A stretch of DNA of 64,000 nucleotides from Marinobacter salexigens (GTDB lineage: Bacteria > Pseudomonadota > Gammaproteobacteria > Pseudomonadales > Oleiphilaceae). The stretch covers positions 303,845 to 367,844 of the forward strand of contig NZ_JAHKPV010000021.1 in assembly GCF_018860765.1 (NCBI RefSeq), in the 5' to 3' direction. Position numbers and translations under genes: made by a program. A model generated the notes under the pieces. The model saw nothing but the letters and a program-made list of their open reading frames with translations. It was not told the origin of the DNA and did no database searches. Position 1 is the stretch's first letter. Each line of letters opens with the position of its first letter. Shown one piece after another: positions 29,294 through 38,390 of this stretch.

Positions 29294-31068
29294 GAGTGCT
29301 CGCTGAACTGCATTTGATGTAGCTGGGCATATGCGCCATTGCTAGCAAGCAACTCGTTATGTGCGCCGGACTCCACGATGCGACCGTTGTCCATAACCAA
29401 AATCCTGTCGGCATTTTCAATAGTCGAAAGCCTGTGGGCAATAACCAAGGTAGTCCGGCCTTGAATAACGGTTTCCAGAGCTTGTTGAATGTGCCGCTCA
29501 GATTCGGTATCCAAAGCGGAGGTGGCCTCATCCAAAATCAGAATGGGGGCATCTTTCAACAGCGCTCTGGCAATGGCCAGTCTTTGCCTCTGACCGCCTG
29601 AGAGCATAACGCCGTTGTCACCGATCATGGTGTCCAGTCCCTCCGGCATACGGTCGATAAACTCCAGTGCATGGGCTTTCGCCGCCGCCTCTCGTATTTC
29701 TTCCCGGCTGCAATCTCTCAGTGCGCCGTAAGCAATGTTGGCTGCTATCGAGTCGTTAAACAGCACAACGTTCTGGGTAACCAGAGCAATTTGGGCTCTC
29801 AGTGCTTTCAGGGAAAAGTCTTTAAGGGAGTGTCCGTCAATACGAATATCGCCACCTGTGTATTCGTAGAATCTGGGCAGCAAGCTCACCATGGTTGATT
29901 TCCCGCTTCCCGAACGCCCTACCAATGCAACGCTCTGACCTGCTGGAATATCAACGGATATGCCCTCCAACACATTGTCGAGCTGGTCGCGGTAACGAAA
30001 CGACACTTCATCAAATTCGATATTGCCTTCAACACGCTCGGGCTCAAAGGTGCCGAGATCTTGTTCCGGGGCTTCATCGATGGTTTCGAACACATCGTAT
30101 GCCGCAGCCACACCCTTCTGGATTTGCGCATGAACCGAGGTGACCTGACGAATGGGCTTGGCCATGGTGGTAGCGGCGGTAATAAATGCAACCAATTGGC
30201 CGGTTGTCATTTCACCCCGTATTTCCGGGGCTAACATGGTCCAGACCAAGGCCGCGATAGCAACGGCGACCAGCGTCTGAATCACCGGTACGCTGATCGC
30301 TTGGGTAGAAGCCATTTTAAGGCTTTGCTTCAGGTTTCTGTCGTTAACTTGTTGGAAACGCTCTTTTTCATACCCTTCACCGCCAAACGTTCGCACCACC
30401 CGATAGCCGGTAATAGACTCGGAAGCCACGTGGGTTATATCACCCATAGAGCCCTGAATACGCTGGCTGATCTTGCGAAACCGCTTGCTGGCGTATCCAA
30501 CAACGGCTCCAATCAAAGGCCCGACAGCGAGAAAAATCAGGGTCAGTTTCCAGTTGGTGTACAACATAAAACTGAGCAGACCAACGATTGTGAGGCCTTC
30601 CCTAAGCGTTATGGTTACGGCATTTGTGGTGGCTTCAGCGACCTGCTCTACGTTGAAGGTAAGCTTGGAAACTAACCTTCCCGCGGCGTTGTCGTCAAAG
30701 TAACGGGACGGGAGCGTCATCAGCCGGTTGAATACATCGGTACGAAGCGCATTAATGACTTGTCGACCGACATAGCTGATGAAGTACTGACTTAGAAATG
30801 TTCCGACCCCACGAAACATGAACATACCGACAATTAGCGCAGTCAGCAGAATCCGATTTTGGTCGGTGGGGTTCTCAATGGCTGCTATAACGTATTCCAT
30901 AGCGGCCGCCATGCCCGTGGAAGCGGCCGCGTAAATAATATTACCGACAACCGCAAGCGAAAAGGCCAACCAAAAAGGCTTAACATACGCCAACAAGCGT
31001 TTGTACGTTTCCCAACTTTCGCCTGGCTGGACCTTTTTGGGGCCTGTTGGCGGAACTGGCTGGTTCAC
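29290..31068 (-). CDS. msbA: Lipid A flippase MsbA (ABC exporter)
   Basis: Homodimeric ABC exporter flipping core-lipid A across the inner membrane. The 592 residues hold a six-helix transmembrane domain (about 30-320) and one ATPase domain with Walker A GRSGSGKST, signature LSGGQRQRLAIARAL, Walker B ILILDEATSALD and the switch His in VIAHRLSTIE. Length is close to E. coli MsbA (582). It starts with GTG overlapping the exbD stop and is coupled to lpxK downstream. Confidence 0.96.
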   Translation of the reverse strand: MNQPVPPTGPKKVQPGESWETYKRLLAYVKPFWLAFSLAVVGNIIYAAASTGMAAAMEYVIAAIENPTDQNRILLTALIVGMFMFRGVGTFLSQYFISYVGRQVINALRTDVFNRLMTLPSRYFDDNAAGRLVSKLTFNVEQVAEATTNAVTITLREGLTIVGLLSFMLYTNWKLTLIFLAVGPLIGAVVGYASKRFRKISQRIQGSMGDITHVASESITGYRVVRTFGGEGYEKERFQQVNDRNLKQSLKMASTQAISVPVIQTLVAVAIAALVWTMLAPEIRGEMTTGQLVAFITAATTMAKPIRQVTSVHAQIQKGVAAAYDVFETIDEAPEQDLGTFEPERVEGNIEFDEVSFRYRDQLDNVLEGISVDIPAGQSVALVGRSGSGKSTMVSLLPRFYEYTGGDIRIDGHSLKDFSLKALRAQIALVTQNVVLFNDSIAANIAYGALRDCSREEIREAAAKAHALEFIDRMPEGLDTMIGDNGVMLSGGQRQRLAIARALLKDAPILILDEATSALDTESERHIQQALETVIQGRTTLVIAHRLSTIENADRILVMDNGRIVESGAHNELLASNGAYAQLHQMQFSEHS

Positions 31069-31499
31069 TGGTCTTCGGTCTCACGTTCGGTAGTAATACT
31101 CAGCCGGGCAAAGCCCAAACGACCTGCAACATCCATGGCTCTCACCACGTACTCGTGAGGCGTACGTGCATCCGCGGTAATAACGAATGGTAGGCTGTTA
31201 TCACCTTCGGCCAACTCGCCTACACCCCGCTCGAGGGTTTCACGACGGTTATTAACCAGAGCCTTATCGTTCAGGATGTACTGGCCCTCAGCGTTAATGA
31301 CAACATCTATCTGTTTAACTTCGGAAGGCGCGGACGGTTCACCGCTGGCCTCTGGAAGCTCCACCTGCAAGTGGCTTTCCCGCGTAAAGGTCGTCGAGAC
31401 CATAAAGAAAATCAGCAGCAAAAACACCACATCAATCAGCGGCGTCAGGTCTACTCCGACCTCCTGGCTTCTCTGGCGTGTGAACTTCACGGCGCTCAA
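31065..31499 (-). CDS. exbD: ExbD/TolR-family energy transducer
   Basis: A 144-residue bitopic protein: short cytoplasmic N-terminus, one membrane helix with the proton-carrying Asp (VDLTPLIDVVFLLLIFFMVSTTF) and a periplasmic domain ending in the LGFARLSITTE segment. With the upstream ExbB-like protein it should form a proton-driven motor. The TTG start overlaps the exbB stop (TTGA). No tonB lies nearby. In pseudomonads this pair also sits between comEC and msbA; its partner protein is not established. Confidence 0.93.
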   Translation of the reverse strand: MSAVKFTRQRSQEVGVDLTPLIDVVFLLLIFFMVSTTFTRESHLQVELPEASGEPSAPSEVKQIDVVINAEGQYILNDKALVNNRRETLERGVGELAEGDNSLPFVITADARTPHEYVVRAMDVAGRLGFARLSITTERETEDQ

Positions 31500-32122
31500 G
31501 CCTCTTCCACGTCGATTTCACGGTCACCGTGTACCACTTCAACCAGCTTGATGGCTTCCTGTTCCATGCTAACCACCAGCTCGTCTACTCGCCGGATGAA
31601 ATAGCGGTGACATATCAGAGCAGGAATCGCGATGCTCAAACCGGCTGCTGTGGTAATCAGTGCTTCGGAGATGCCACCGGCTAGATTGCCTGCATTGCCA
31701 ACGCCCGCTAGCTGAATCTCGGCAAACACTTTAATCATGCCAATAACCGTGCCCAGAAGGCCCAATAGCGGCGTTATTGTTGCTACGGTACCCAAGGGGT
31801 TCAGGAAGCGCTCCAGTTCATGAATGACCTGACTGGCCTCGTGTTCAATACTTTCCTTCATGATCTCACGGCCGTGCTTGGCATTCATAAGACCACCCGC
31901 GAGAATACGCCCCATGGGCGAAGAGCTTTGCAGCGCTTTGAGCTTGCGGCTATTTAGCTCTTTTTTCTTGATCCAGCGCCAAAGCTCATTAATCGTCTGA
32001 GGCGGTGCAACACGCGACGCCCGAAGAGTCCAGAAACGTTCCAGAATAATCGCAAGCGCCAGAATGGAACAGGCAATAATTGGCACCATCAAAATGCCAC
32101 CAGCTTTCAACAGCTCAAACAC
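31496..32122 (-). CDS. exbB: ExbB/TolQ-family proton channel subunit
   Basis: A 208-residue MotA/TolQ/ExbB protein with three predicted helices: one near the N-terminus (GGILMVPIIACSILALAIILE) and two in the C-terminal half (TPLLGLLGTVIGMIKVF and GLSIAIPALICHRYFI). It forms the channel with the ExbD-like product. The start is GTG 32122 with GGGAG upstream. The 72-bp gap to comEC (32123-32194) contains a TATGCT -10-like box but no good -35. Confidence 0.93.
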   Translation of the reverse strand: MFELLKAGGILMVPIIACSILALAIILERFWTLRASRVAPPQTINELWRWIKKKELNSRKLKALQSSSPMGRILAGGLMNAKHGREIMKESIEHEASQVIHELERFLNPLGTVATITPLLGLLGTVIGMIKVFAEIQLAGVGNAGNLAGGISEALITTAAGLSIAIPALICHRYFIRRVDELVVSMEQEAIKLVEVVHGDREIDVEEA

Positions 32123-32194
32123 GCTTGATCTCCCTGATTGTTAACAAGCCGCGCTACTTTAGCATAGCTGCAGGTCGAGGCCACACCCGCAATG

Positions 32195-34600
32195 TCACGG
32201 TATTTTACACGCATCCCTTGCCAGACCGGGACCGCTAATCCAGAAGGGCGCTTTGTGGCGGGCTTCGGTTGTTCTCAACACCCCATCCACCACCCTCATA
32301 ACCAAACTGCCCGAGCAAGCCGTGTTAAGCGCCCGGGCACCAGCGCTGCGATAACGGGCCGTTACGTCTCCATGAGGGTGCCCGTACCTATGCCGGTACC
32401 CAGCGGTATAAACCACTAAACTCGGGTTAAGCTCGTTAACCCAAACTTCGGAAGATGAGGTTTTACTGCCATGGTGGGGCGCGAGAACAACTCGCTCACG
32501 AGGCGTAATATTCGGAGCTTCAGCCTCCGCGGCTTCCAAATACAGCGGCTCGACACGGGAGCTAATATCACCTGGAAACAGCCACTCCACGGCCTGACCC
32601 TGCCGGACAGAAAGAACGCAGGATGCGTCGTTGCCTTTGACATCTCCGATCGCCTGCCAGTAGAAAAGCGAAAGCTCGTTACCCACAATGGATCTGCCCG
32701 TGCACCCGTAGATGCTTACCGCTTCATCCTGCTCCAGCTTTTCCCGAACAGCCACGGGCTCACCTGTCACAATACGACCAACCTCAAACTCCTCCAGAAT
32801 CCGGTTAACTCCACCAGAATGATCACTATCGGCATGGCTTATAACCAAGGTATCGATACGCTTAACACCCAAAGCCTTGAGGTTCGGTATGAGCACAGAT
32901 TCTGCTGCAGAAAAGACGCCTTGCACTTCCGGCCCCGTGTCGTAGAGAAGAACTTCATCGCCCGCCCTGAGCAGGGCAGAGAGGCCTTGCCCCACATCCC
33001 AAACCCTCACTTCGGGCTCTGAAACGCGCGGATTTTCGGCATTGGTGGGCAGCCCCGCAGTTGCAGCCCAACTCAGCGCAACGATAACCCCCACCGCCTG
33101 AAACGTTCGAATAGGTACTGTTGCAACCAACAGCACCAAGACTGCAAAGCCGCCAATTTCAAGCATACTTCCGTTCAGGTCAGGCCATTTCATAGGAGCA
33201 ACCCAGCCAAGAAAGTGCCACATTACGCCGAGCACTGCGTCCATCAAGGCAATAACCAAATCCAACACCGGTGGAAGCAAGGCAACCATAATCCCGCCAG
33301 CAATAAGCACTGGCATAACCACCAACGAGACCCAAGGAATAGCGAAAATATTTGCAAGCAAGCCTGCTACCGGCTGCCCCTGCCCGACTAGTTCAAGCAG
33401 CGGCCAGAGCCCGGCAAATACTGCCCCTTGAGCCAACAGCAAGCCCGCGAGCCAACCGGTACCGCCCAAACGGCCCGCAAACACACAGAGGAGAACAGAG
33501 ACAGCCCCGAACGACAGCCAAAACCCCTGATCCAGTGGTGCAAATGGATCCAGTAAGAGCACAAGCCCCAGCGCAATCACTAGAGAATGCCAAGCAGGTT
33601 CATGCCGGGCTTTGAGCAGGACCCAGCTGCCAACCGCAACCATAATCAAAGCCCTGCGGGTCGGTACTGTGAAACCTGCTGCCAGTGCGTAGAGCAGGCA
33701 GCAAAAAAGCACAACACCAAATGCGGTTAAACGAACGAAGCGCTCACTAAGCCGATAGGACGATATGGCCAATAGAAATCGACGAGCAATTAGCCCGGCA
33801 CCTAATGCCACCAAGCCTAAATGAAGGCCGGAGATAGCAACCAAATGGATTGTGCCCGTCGCCTTTAAAACACCCCAGTGCTCCGCAGACAAATGACCCC
33901 GGTTCCCTATAAGCAGCGAGGCAACAAGAGGATGGTAGCTGGCTTTAACAAACTGCTCATCCACCCAGACTGCAAGTCGAATGTGAAGACGATGATACTG
34001 GCATTCAAATGCACAGCTAACAGACGGGTCCGAAGCGGCACTTCGGACACTACCGGTAGCGCGGTAGCCTTTGCGAAACAACCAATCTTCGTAGCGAAAG
34101 CCTTCGGGGTTTAATGCGCCATGAGGCTTTTTAAGCACCACCTCAAGACGCAACCGGTGATCTGGAAGCCGTCCTTCGGGTTGGCCATACCAAGCCAAAC
34201 GCAGTGTTTTGGGTAGAAAACTGTTAGCCTGCTGAGTCAGGGAAACCCCGTACCAACGTGTTACGCAAAAGCTGAACCGGATGCTATTGAAACTACCAGC
34301 TGCTGGAAGGTCACAGACGTAACCGGACACATTGACCCTTTCACCCTCAAGCTCATCAGGAAGCCGCTGATCAAGGCGTTCGTGAGCCCAAAAGGCGGCC
34401 CAAAAGGCACCCAATGTGAAACCAATAATAAGCGGCCAACATGCCGTGGGAAGCATTCGCCGCACCGGTAAAAGTAGGAATATAACCGCCAATGTGGCCA
34501 GATACAGCCACACTTGAGCTGGCAACACCGCCAATCTATAAAGTAAGATGACGCCGCAGGAAAAAGCGAAAACGCTCAGCACTGTAGATCTTCCGGACAA
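32195..34600 (-). CDS. comEC: DNA internalisation/competence protein ComEC (Rec2)
   Basis: Large inner-membrane channel protein for uptake of single-stranded DNA. The order is N-terminal helices, a soluble OB/DUF4131-like region (about 70-200), the multi-helix Competence domain (LVAISGLHLGLVALGAGLIARR onward) and a C-terminal metallo-beta-lactamase-like domain (WDVGQGLSALL, SHADSDHSGG, LAPHHGSKTSSS). The domains look complete. Start is uncertain: TTG 34600 has GGGAGG seven bases upstream, whereas ATG 34657 would add a basic 19-residue leader with no ribosome site. It heads the long envelope operon down to murB. Confidence 0.94.
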   Translation of the reverse strand: MSGRSTVLSVFAFSCGVILLYRLAVLPAQVWLYLATLAVIFLLLPVRRMLPTACWPLIIGFTLGAFWAAFWAHERLDQRLPDELEGERVNVSGYVCDLPAAGSFNSIRFSFCVTRWYGVSLTQQANSFLPKTLRLAWYGQPEGRLPDHRLRLEVVLKKPHGALNPEGFRYEDWLFRKGYRATGSVRSAASDPSVSCAFECQYHRLHIRLAVWVDEQFVKASYHPLVASLLIGNRGHLSAEHWGVLKATGTIHLVAISGLHLGLVALGAGLIARRFLLAISSYRLSERFVRLTAFGVVLFCCLLYALAAGFTVPTRRALIMVAVGSWVLLKARHEPAWHSLVIALGLVLLLDPFAPLDQGFWLSFGAVSVLLCVFAGRLGGTGWLAGLLLAQGAVFAGLWPLLELVGQGQPVAGLLANIFAIPWVSLVVMPVLIAGGIMVALLPPVLDLVIALMDAVLGVMWHFLGWVAPMKWPDLNGSMLEIGGFAVLVLLVATVPIRTFQAVGVIVALSWAATAGLPTNAENPRVSEPEVRVWDVGQGLSALLRAGDEVLLYDTGPEVQGVFSAAESVLIPNLKALGVKRIDTLVISHADSDHSGGVNRILEEFEVGRIVTGEPVAVREKLEQDEAVSIYGCTGRSIVGNELSLFYWQAIGDVKGNDASCVLSVRQGQAVEWLFPGDISSRVEPLYLEAAEAEAPNITPRERVVLAPHHGSKTSSSEVWVNELNPSLVVYTAGYRHRYGHPHGDVTARYRSAGARALNTACSGSLVMRVVDGVLRTTEARHKAPFWISGPGLARDACKIP

Positions 34601-34681
34601 TCCATGTCCTCCCGATGAGTTTATCCGTCGGCGACATCCTTGACGCCGGAGTTTCATTCTACTCGAAGGTAGACTTTCTTA

Positions 34682-35230
34682 ATGCCGAAGAAGTTCATGA
34701 AACGCTATCTGCCATCACCTGAAAGGGTACAAGCGATGCAATCGCTTGGATTCCTTGGCGATATCCTGAATGAACCCAATCTATGGCACATAAACCGTCA
34801 CAGTGTTTCCAGAGCGTTTCTAATTGGCGTGTTTTTCTGTTTTATCCCCATGCCGTTCCAGATGCTTGCCGCAGGTTTTTTTGCCATCTGGTTTAACGCC
34901 AATCTGCCCCTCTCTGCAGTACTGGTGTGGATCAGCAACCCGATTACAATGCCGCCTATTTTCTATTTCAATTACAAGGTTGGCGCATGGGCACTTAATC
35001 GGCCGGTACTGAACTTCGACTTGCAACTCTCGTGGCCATGGCTTAGCGAGCGCCTTTTGGACATCGGCATACCGTTGTATTTGGGTTCACTAATGGTCGC
35101 CACAGTTTCCGCATGCATCGCGTATTTGGGAATACAGTTTATCTGGCGCCGAAAAATCCGAACAGACTGGCAACTACGGCGCAAAGCTCGCCTGGAACTC
35201 CAGCGAGCCAGCGGCGATCACAACTCCTGA
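34682..35230 (+). CDS. DUF2062 membrane protein
   Basis: A 182-residue protein with the DUF2062 layout: amphipathic basic N-terminus (MPKKFMKRYLPSPERVQAMQSLGFL), two or three hydrophobic helices (GVFFCFIPMPFQMLAAGFFA, VLVWISNPITMPPIFYFNYKVG, GSLMVATVSACIAYLG) and a basic cytoplasmic tail. The FIPMPFQ and NPITMPPIFYFNYKVG motifs are characteristic. Function is unknown. It is divergent from comEC and its end overlaps the lolD end by 13 bp on the opposite strand. Confidence 0.92.
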   Translation: MPKKFMKRYLPSPERVQAMQSLGFLGDILNEPNLWHINRHSVSRAFLIGVFFCFIPMPFQMLAAGFFAIWFNANLPLSAVLVWISNPITMPPIFYFNYKVGAWALNRPVLNFDLQLSWPWLSERLLDIGIPLYLGSLMVATVSACIAYLGIQFIWRRKIRTDWQLRRKARLELQRASGDHNS

Positions 35231-35928
35231 ACCAGCCGCCCCTGCTCCAGCCTCAGCACTCGCCCCAAGCTTCTAGCCATATTCATGTCGTGGGTTACCA
35301 TGACAAACGCAATCCCTAGCTGGTCCCGCAAAGACTCGATAAGTGCCCGGACACCCTCACCTGTGTGTTCATCAAGATTACCGGTGGGCTCGTCCATCAA
35401 CACGCAATCCGGCTCGTTCACCAACGCTCGGGCGATAGCCACACGCTGGCGCTCGCCACCGGACAACTCTCCGGGCTTATGCTCCAAGCGCTCGGCAAGC
35501 CCGACTCTTTGCAAAATTGACTGCGCACGGGAACGTGAATCGCTCACCGGCATGCCACCAAGGGCACAGGGCATCATGACATTCTCGAGTGCAGTGAATT
35601 CGGGCAGCAAATGATGGAACTGGTAAACAAAACCCAGATGCCGGTTTCGAAAGCGCGCGCGCCCCGCCTCAGACAATCGGTGAATATCCTTGCCACAGAT
35701 AGAAATCTGCCCCGTTGAAGGTTTGTCTAGCCCACCAAGGAGGTTTAGCAGTGTTGTTTTACCCGCGCCGCTGCTGCCCACAATCGCTACTGTTTCACCC
35801 GCCGTCACTTCCAACGAGATATCAGAGAAAATGGTCAGTTTTTCAGGCCCCTGAGTGTAGGTTCGGGTCACTTTCCGACAGTCGATCACCAGAGGTACGT
35901 CCTTCATGGCACCGCTTTCCTTATTCAT
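35218..35928 (-). CDS. lolD: Lipoprotein-releasing ATPase LolD
   Basis: ATPase of the ABC complex that extracts outer-membrane lipoproteins from the inner membrane to LolA. The 236 residues have Walker A GSSGAGKT, the LolD-type YQFHHLLPEFTALENVMMP, signature LSGGERQRVAIARAL and Walker B CVLMDEPTGNLD. The start is ATG 35928, nine bases after GGAGG and overlapping the stop of the permease gene, so the two are translationally coupled. Confidence 0.96.
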   Translation of the reverse strand: MNKESGAMKDVPLVIDCRKVTRTYTQGPEKLTIFSDISLEVTAGETVAIVGSSGAGKTTLLNLLGGLDKPSTGQISICGKDIHRLSEAGRARFRNRHLGFVYQFHHLLPEFTALENVMMPCALGGMPVSDSRSRAQSILQRVGLAERLEHKPGELSGGERQRVAIARALVNEPDCVLMDEPTGNLDEHTGEGVRALIESLRDQLGIAFVMVTHDMNMARSLGRVLRLEQGRLVQEL

Positions 35929-37162
35929 AACGAAGAGCCTCCGCAGGATCAACTCGTGACGCTCTCCACGCCGGGTAAATGGTTGCTAACAAACTCATGG
36001 TAAGCCCGGCGCCACTGATAATGGCTACGTCTTGCCATTGCAACTGGGAGGGTAGGTAACTGATAAAATATACATCCGCACTCAGGAACTGCTGCCCTAT
36101 CGCACCCTCAAGCCAGGCAATAAATGCACTGATGTTAAGCGCACCCAAAACGCCTAGAGTAGTGCCAATCAAAATACCAAAAACCCCAATAACCGCACCT
36201 TGCACAATGAAAATCCGCATAATTCGCCCGGGGGTTGCCCCCATGGTTCGCAGAATAGCGATATCCGCTGTTTTGTCGGTGACCACCATTACCAATGTGG
36301 ACACAATATTGAACGCTGCCACCGCCACAATGAACATCAGCAACAGGCCGATCATGGTTTTCTCCATGCGAATAGCCTGGAATAGATTGCCGTGAGTGCG
36401 AGTCCAGTCTGAAATGTAGTAGCGGCCGGACAAGCCGTTCGCCGCCTCTTCAGCAACCTTGGGGGCTGCAAAAAGATCATCAACCAACAGCCTTACGCCC
36501 TGGGCTTTGCCTCCGGTGCGCATAAGTTTTGCCGCATCGTCCATGTGGATGAGTGTGTAATTACCATCCAGTTCTGCGCCAACGCTGAAAACACCCTTTA
36601 CAGTGAAACGCTTGAGACGCGGCAACACACCTGCGGGCGTTACAGACGCTTCGGGGAGCACCACGGTTACTTTATCCCCCAACTGTAACCGCAAACTGGA
36701 CGCCATAGTGCGCCCTACAATGATGCCGAACTCTCCGGAAACCAGATCATCAAGCCTGCCTTCAATCATGTGGTTTTCGATGATGGAAACCGAGCGCTCC
36801 TCCTCTGGCAATATGCCATTTAGCATAACGCCCCGCACATCACCGCCACCGGTAACCATGCCCTGCCCTTGAATAAACGGCGCAGCTGCTAGCACTCGTG
36901 GATGTTGTTGCACTTGAGCATCTACCGATTCCCAGTCATCCAACGGCCCACTGCCTTGGATGATGGCATGGGGAACCATGCCCAAAATTCGCTGCTTGAG
37001 CTCACGATCAAAACCATTCATGACGGAGAGCACAATTATGAGCACCGCAACGCCAAGCATAAGCCCGATCATGGATGTGAGAGATATAAAAGATATAAAG
37101 TGGTTGCGCCTTTTGGCTGCGGTATAACGCAAGCCGATATACAACGATAAGGGTCTGAACAT
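35921..37162 (-). CDS. LolC/LolE-family permease, possibly LolF
   Basis: A 413-residue lipoprotein-release permease with four helices, an MacB-like periplasmic domain between helices 1 and 2, and the ending WRASRVDPAEALRYE. The RLQLGDKVTVVLPEASVTPAGVLPRLKRF segment corresponds to the LolC hook loop that recruits LolA. Only this single LolC/E gene flanks lolD; many gammaproteobacteria have both lolC and lolE. Organisms with one permease use a LolF homodimer with LolD. That reading holds only if no second copy exists elsewhere. Confidence 0.93.
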   Translation of the reverse strand: MFRPLSLYIGLRYTAAKRRNHFISFISLTSMIGLMLGVAVLIIVLSVMNGFDRELKQRILGMVPHAIIQGSGPLDDWESVDAQVQQHPRVLAAAPFIQGQGMVTGGGDVRGVMLNGILPEEERSVSIIENHMIEGRLDDLVSGEFGIIVGRTMASSLRLQLGDKVTVVLPEASVTPAGVLPRLKRFTVKGVFSVGAELDGNYTLIHMDDAAKLMRTGGKAQGVRLLVDDLFAAPKVAEEAANGLSGRYYISDWTRTHGNLFQAIRMEKTMIGLLLMFIVAVAAFNIVSTLVMVVTDKTADIAILRTMGATPGRIMRIFIVQGAVIGVFGILIGTTLGVLGALNISAFIAWLEGAIGQQFLSADVYFISYLPSQLQWQDVAIISGAGLTMSLLATIYPAWRASRVDPAEALRYE

Positions 37163-37287
37163 GGAGGGTTGCCTGTCGCTACCTTCAGGTCGATCGTGGT
37201 CTGGAATTCCCCCTCGCAGCCTTTCAGCACGGAGGGAAACTGCTAAACTCTAACTACTTGCTATATTTCTCATACGCGGAGCCCCGA

Positions 37288-37875
37288 ATGCACACCCGAG
37301 ACGCACCTTCCGAACCGGCAGACAATCTGCCTGAGCGCCGGGAATTTTTCCGCATCGAAGACCGCATTGGTCTGGAAGTTCGTAAGCTCTCGTCCCCTGA
37401 AGAGTTCGATGACAACCTCTTTGGTGACGACCACCTCGAGAACCTGAAAGCTGATTTCAGACGGCTGGACCAGGACATCAAATCCCAGCTTGCTAGCCTT
37501 TCAGATCAGGACCGCCTACTTACGGGACTGGTTAAGTCCCTCAACGGCAAGCTGGACACGCTAGCGCGCATTATGGCCTTTCAGCAAAATCCCTTGCAAC
37601 CGGATGAATGGCAACACGTCACTCTGAGCGAAGGCGGTCTGGCCTTTTCCGGGCGTAGGCACGCATGGCACACTGGCGATCAGCTTGCGGTTCGCATGAC
37701 CCTGCCACCAGAACTGTTCCAACCCCGCGCCATTGCAGAGGTGTTGGATGTACAGGCCAGCGAAACAGGCAGAGCAAGGGTTCATACCCGTTTCATTAAG
37801 ATACAAGATAGCGACCGCCAGCAAATTGCCCGTCATGTGATGCGTTGGCAGATACGGCAGCGACAAAAAGAGTAG
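37288..37875 (+). CDS. PilZ-type protein with separated motifs
   Basis: A 195-residue soluble protein. An RxxxR-type motif occurs at the N-terminus (ERREFFRIEDRIGLEV), then a charged helical region (ENLKADFRRLDQDIKSQ...), then a PilZ-like beta-barrel from about 105 (HVTLSEGGLAFSG...GDQLAVRMTLP...RVHTRFIKI). The second PilZ motif, normally D/N-x-S-x-x-G, reads T-L-S-E-G-G. It corresponds in position to the PilZ protein beside lolC in P. aeruginosa (PA2989, from memory). Cyclic-di-GMP binding is uncertain. The start is ATG 37288, seven bases after GGAG. Confidence 0.82.
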   Translation: MHTRDAPSEPADNLPERREFFRIEDRIGLEVRKLSSPEEFDDNLFGDDHLENLKADFRRLDQDIKSQLASLSDQDRLLTGLVKSLNGKLDTLARIMAFQQNPLQPDEWQHVTLSEGGLAFSGRRHAWHTGDQLAVRMTLPPELFQPRAIAEVLDVQASETGRARVHTRFIKIQDSDRQQIARHVMRWQIRQRQKE

Positions 37876-37979
37876 ACTGGCGAAAACATGTGACTTTTGC
37901 CCATAATTCTCGGATATTACGTTTTATCCATGTCCCCGGAGCGCTTACCGGAGACCCGCGCATTAATGGAGAAGCTTCA

Positions 37980-38282
37980 ATGACAATAAAGCGAGTGGTA
38001 ACTGGAACCTTCGCAGCCGCCATGATGTTCACTCTGGCCCCAGTGTCTGGCGCCTTAGCTGAAGACCTGCGCATGCCGGTGGGCAATCAGGCAGACAGAA
38101 GTCAGCAGAGCATGCCTAGCACAGGCATGACACAAGCCTCGGTACGCGCCTCTTGGGGCCAACCGGAATCTGTGGAAGGTCCTGTCGGCCAACCCCCTAT
38201 CAGCCAGTGGCACTACGGTAAATTTGTGGTTTATTTCGAAAGCGACAAGGTCATCCATTCGGTGCTGAAACCCCAGCGCTGA
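37980..38282 (+). CDS. Small secreted BamE/SmpA-like protein
   Basis: A 100-residue protein with a Sec signal peptide (MTIKRVVTGTFAAAMMFTLAPVSGALA, cleavage likely after A-L-A). The mature part contains GMTQASVRASWGQPESVEGPVG followed by a W-H-Y-G-K-F-V-V-Y-F-E strand and V-I-H-S-V, a pattern like the BamE/SmpA-OmlA fold. There is no lipobox. I do not recognise a characterised relative. The start is ATG 37980, eight bases after GGAG; a longer frame to 37845 would hide the signal peptide. Confidence 0.85.
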   Translation: MTIKRVVTGTFAAAMMFTLAPVSGALAEDLRMPVGNQADRSQQSMPSTGMTQASVRASWGQPESVEGPVGQPPISQWHYGKFVVYFESDKVIHSVLKPQR

Positions 38283-38329
38283 GACCTCTGAAGCGAACGT
38301 TTTTCGCCCGGTACGGCCGGACATGCATC

Positions 38330-38368
38330 CTGACGATACGCCGCCCTTTGTTTAGAATGGCGGCTTTT
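38330..38368 (+). promoter_or_regulatory. Putative aguAB promoter with overlapping hairpin
   Basis: CTGACG (38330-38335) and TAGAAT (38353-38358) with a 17-bp spacer would start transcription near 38365, giving a 26-nt leader for aguA. The same stretch contains GCCGCC (38340-38345) and GGCGGC (38359-38364) followed by TTTT, a short terminator-like stem that may end the preceding gene. Which role dominates is not decidable from sequence. Confidence 0.4.
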
Positions 38369-38390
38369 GCAATTTTAAGGTGACTATAAC

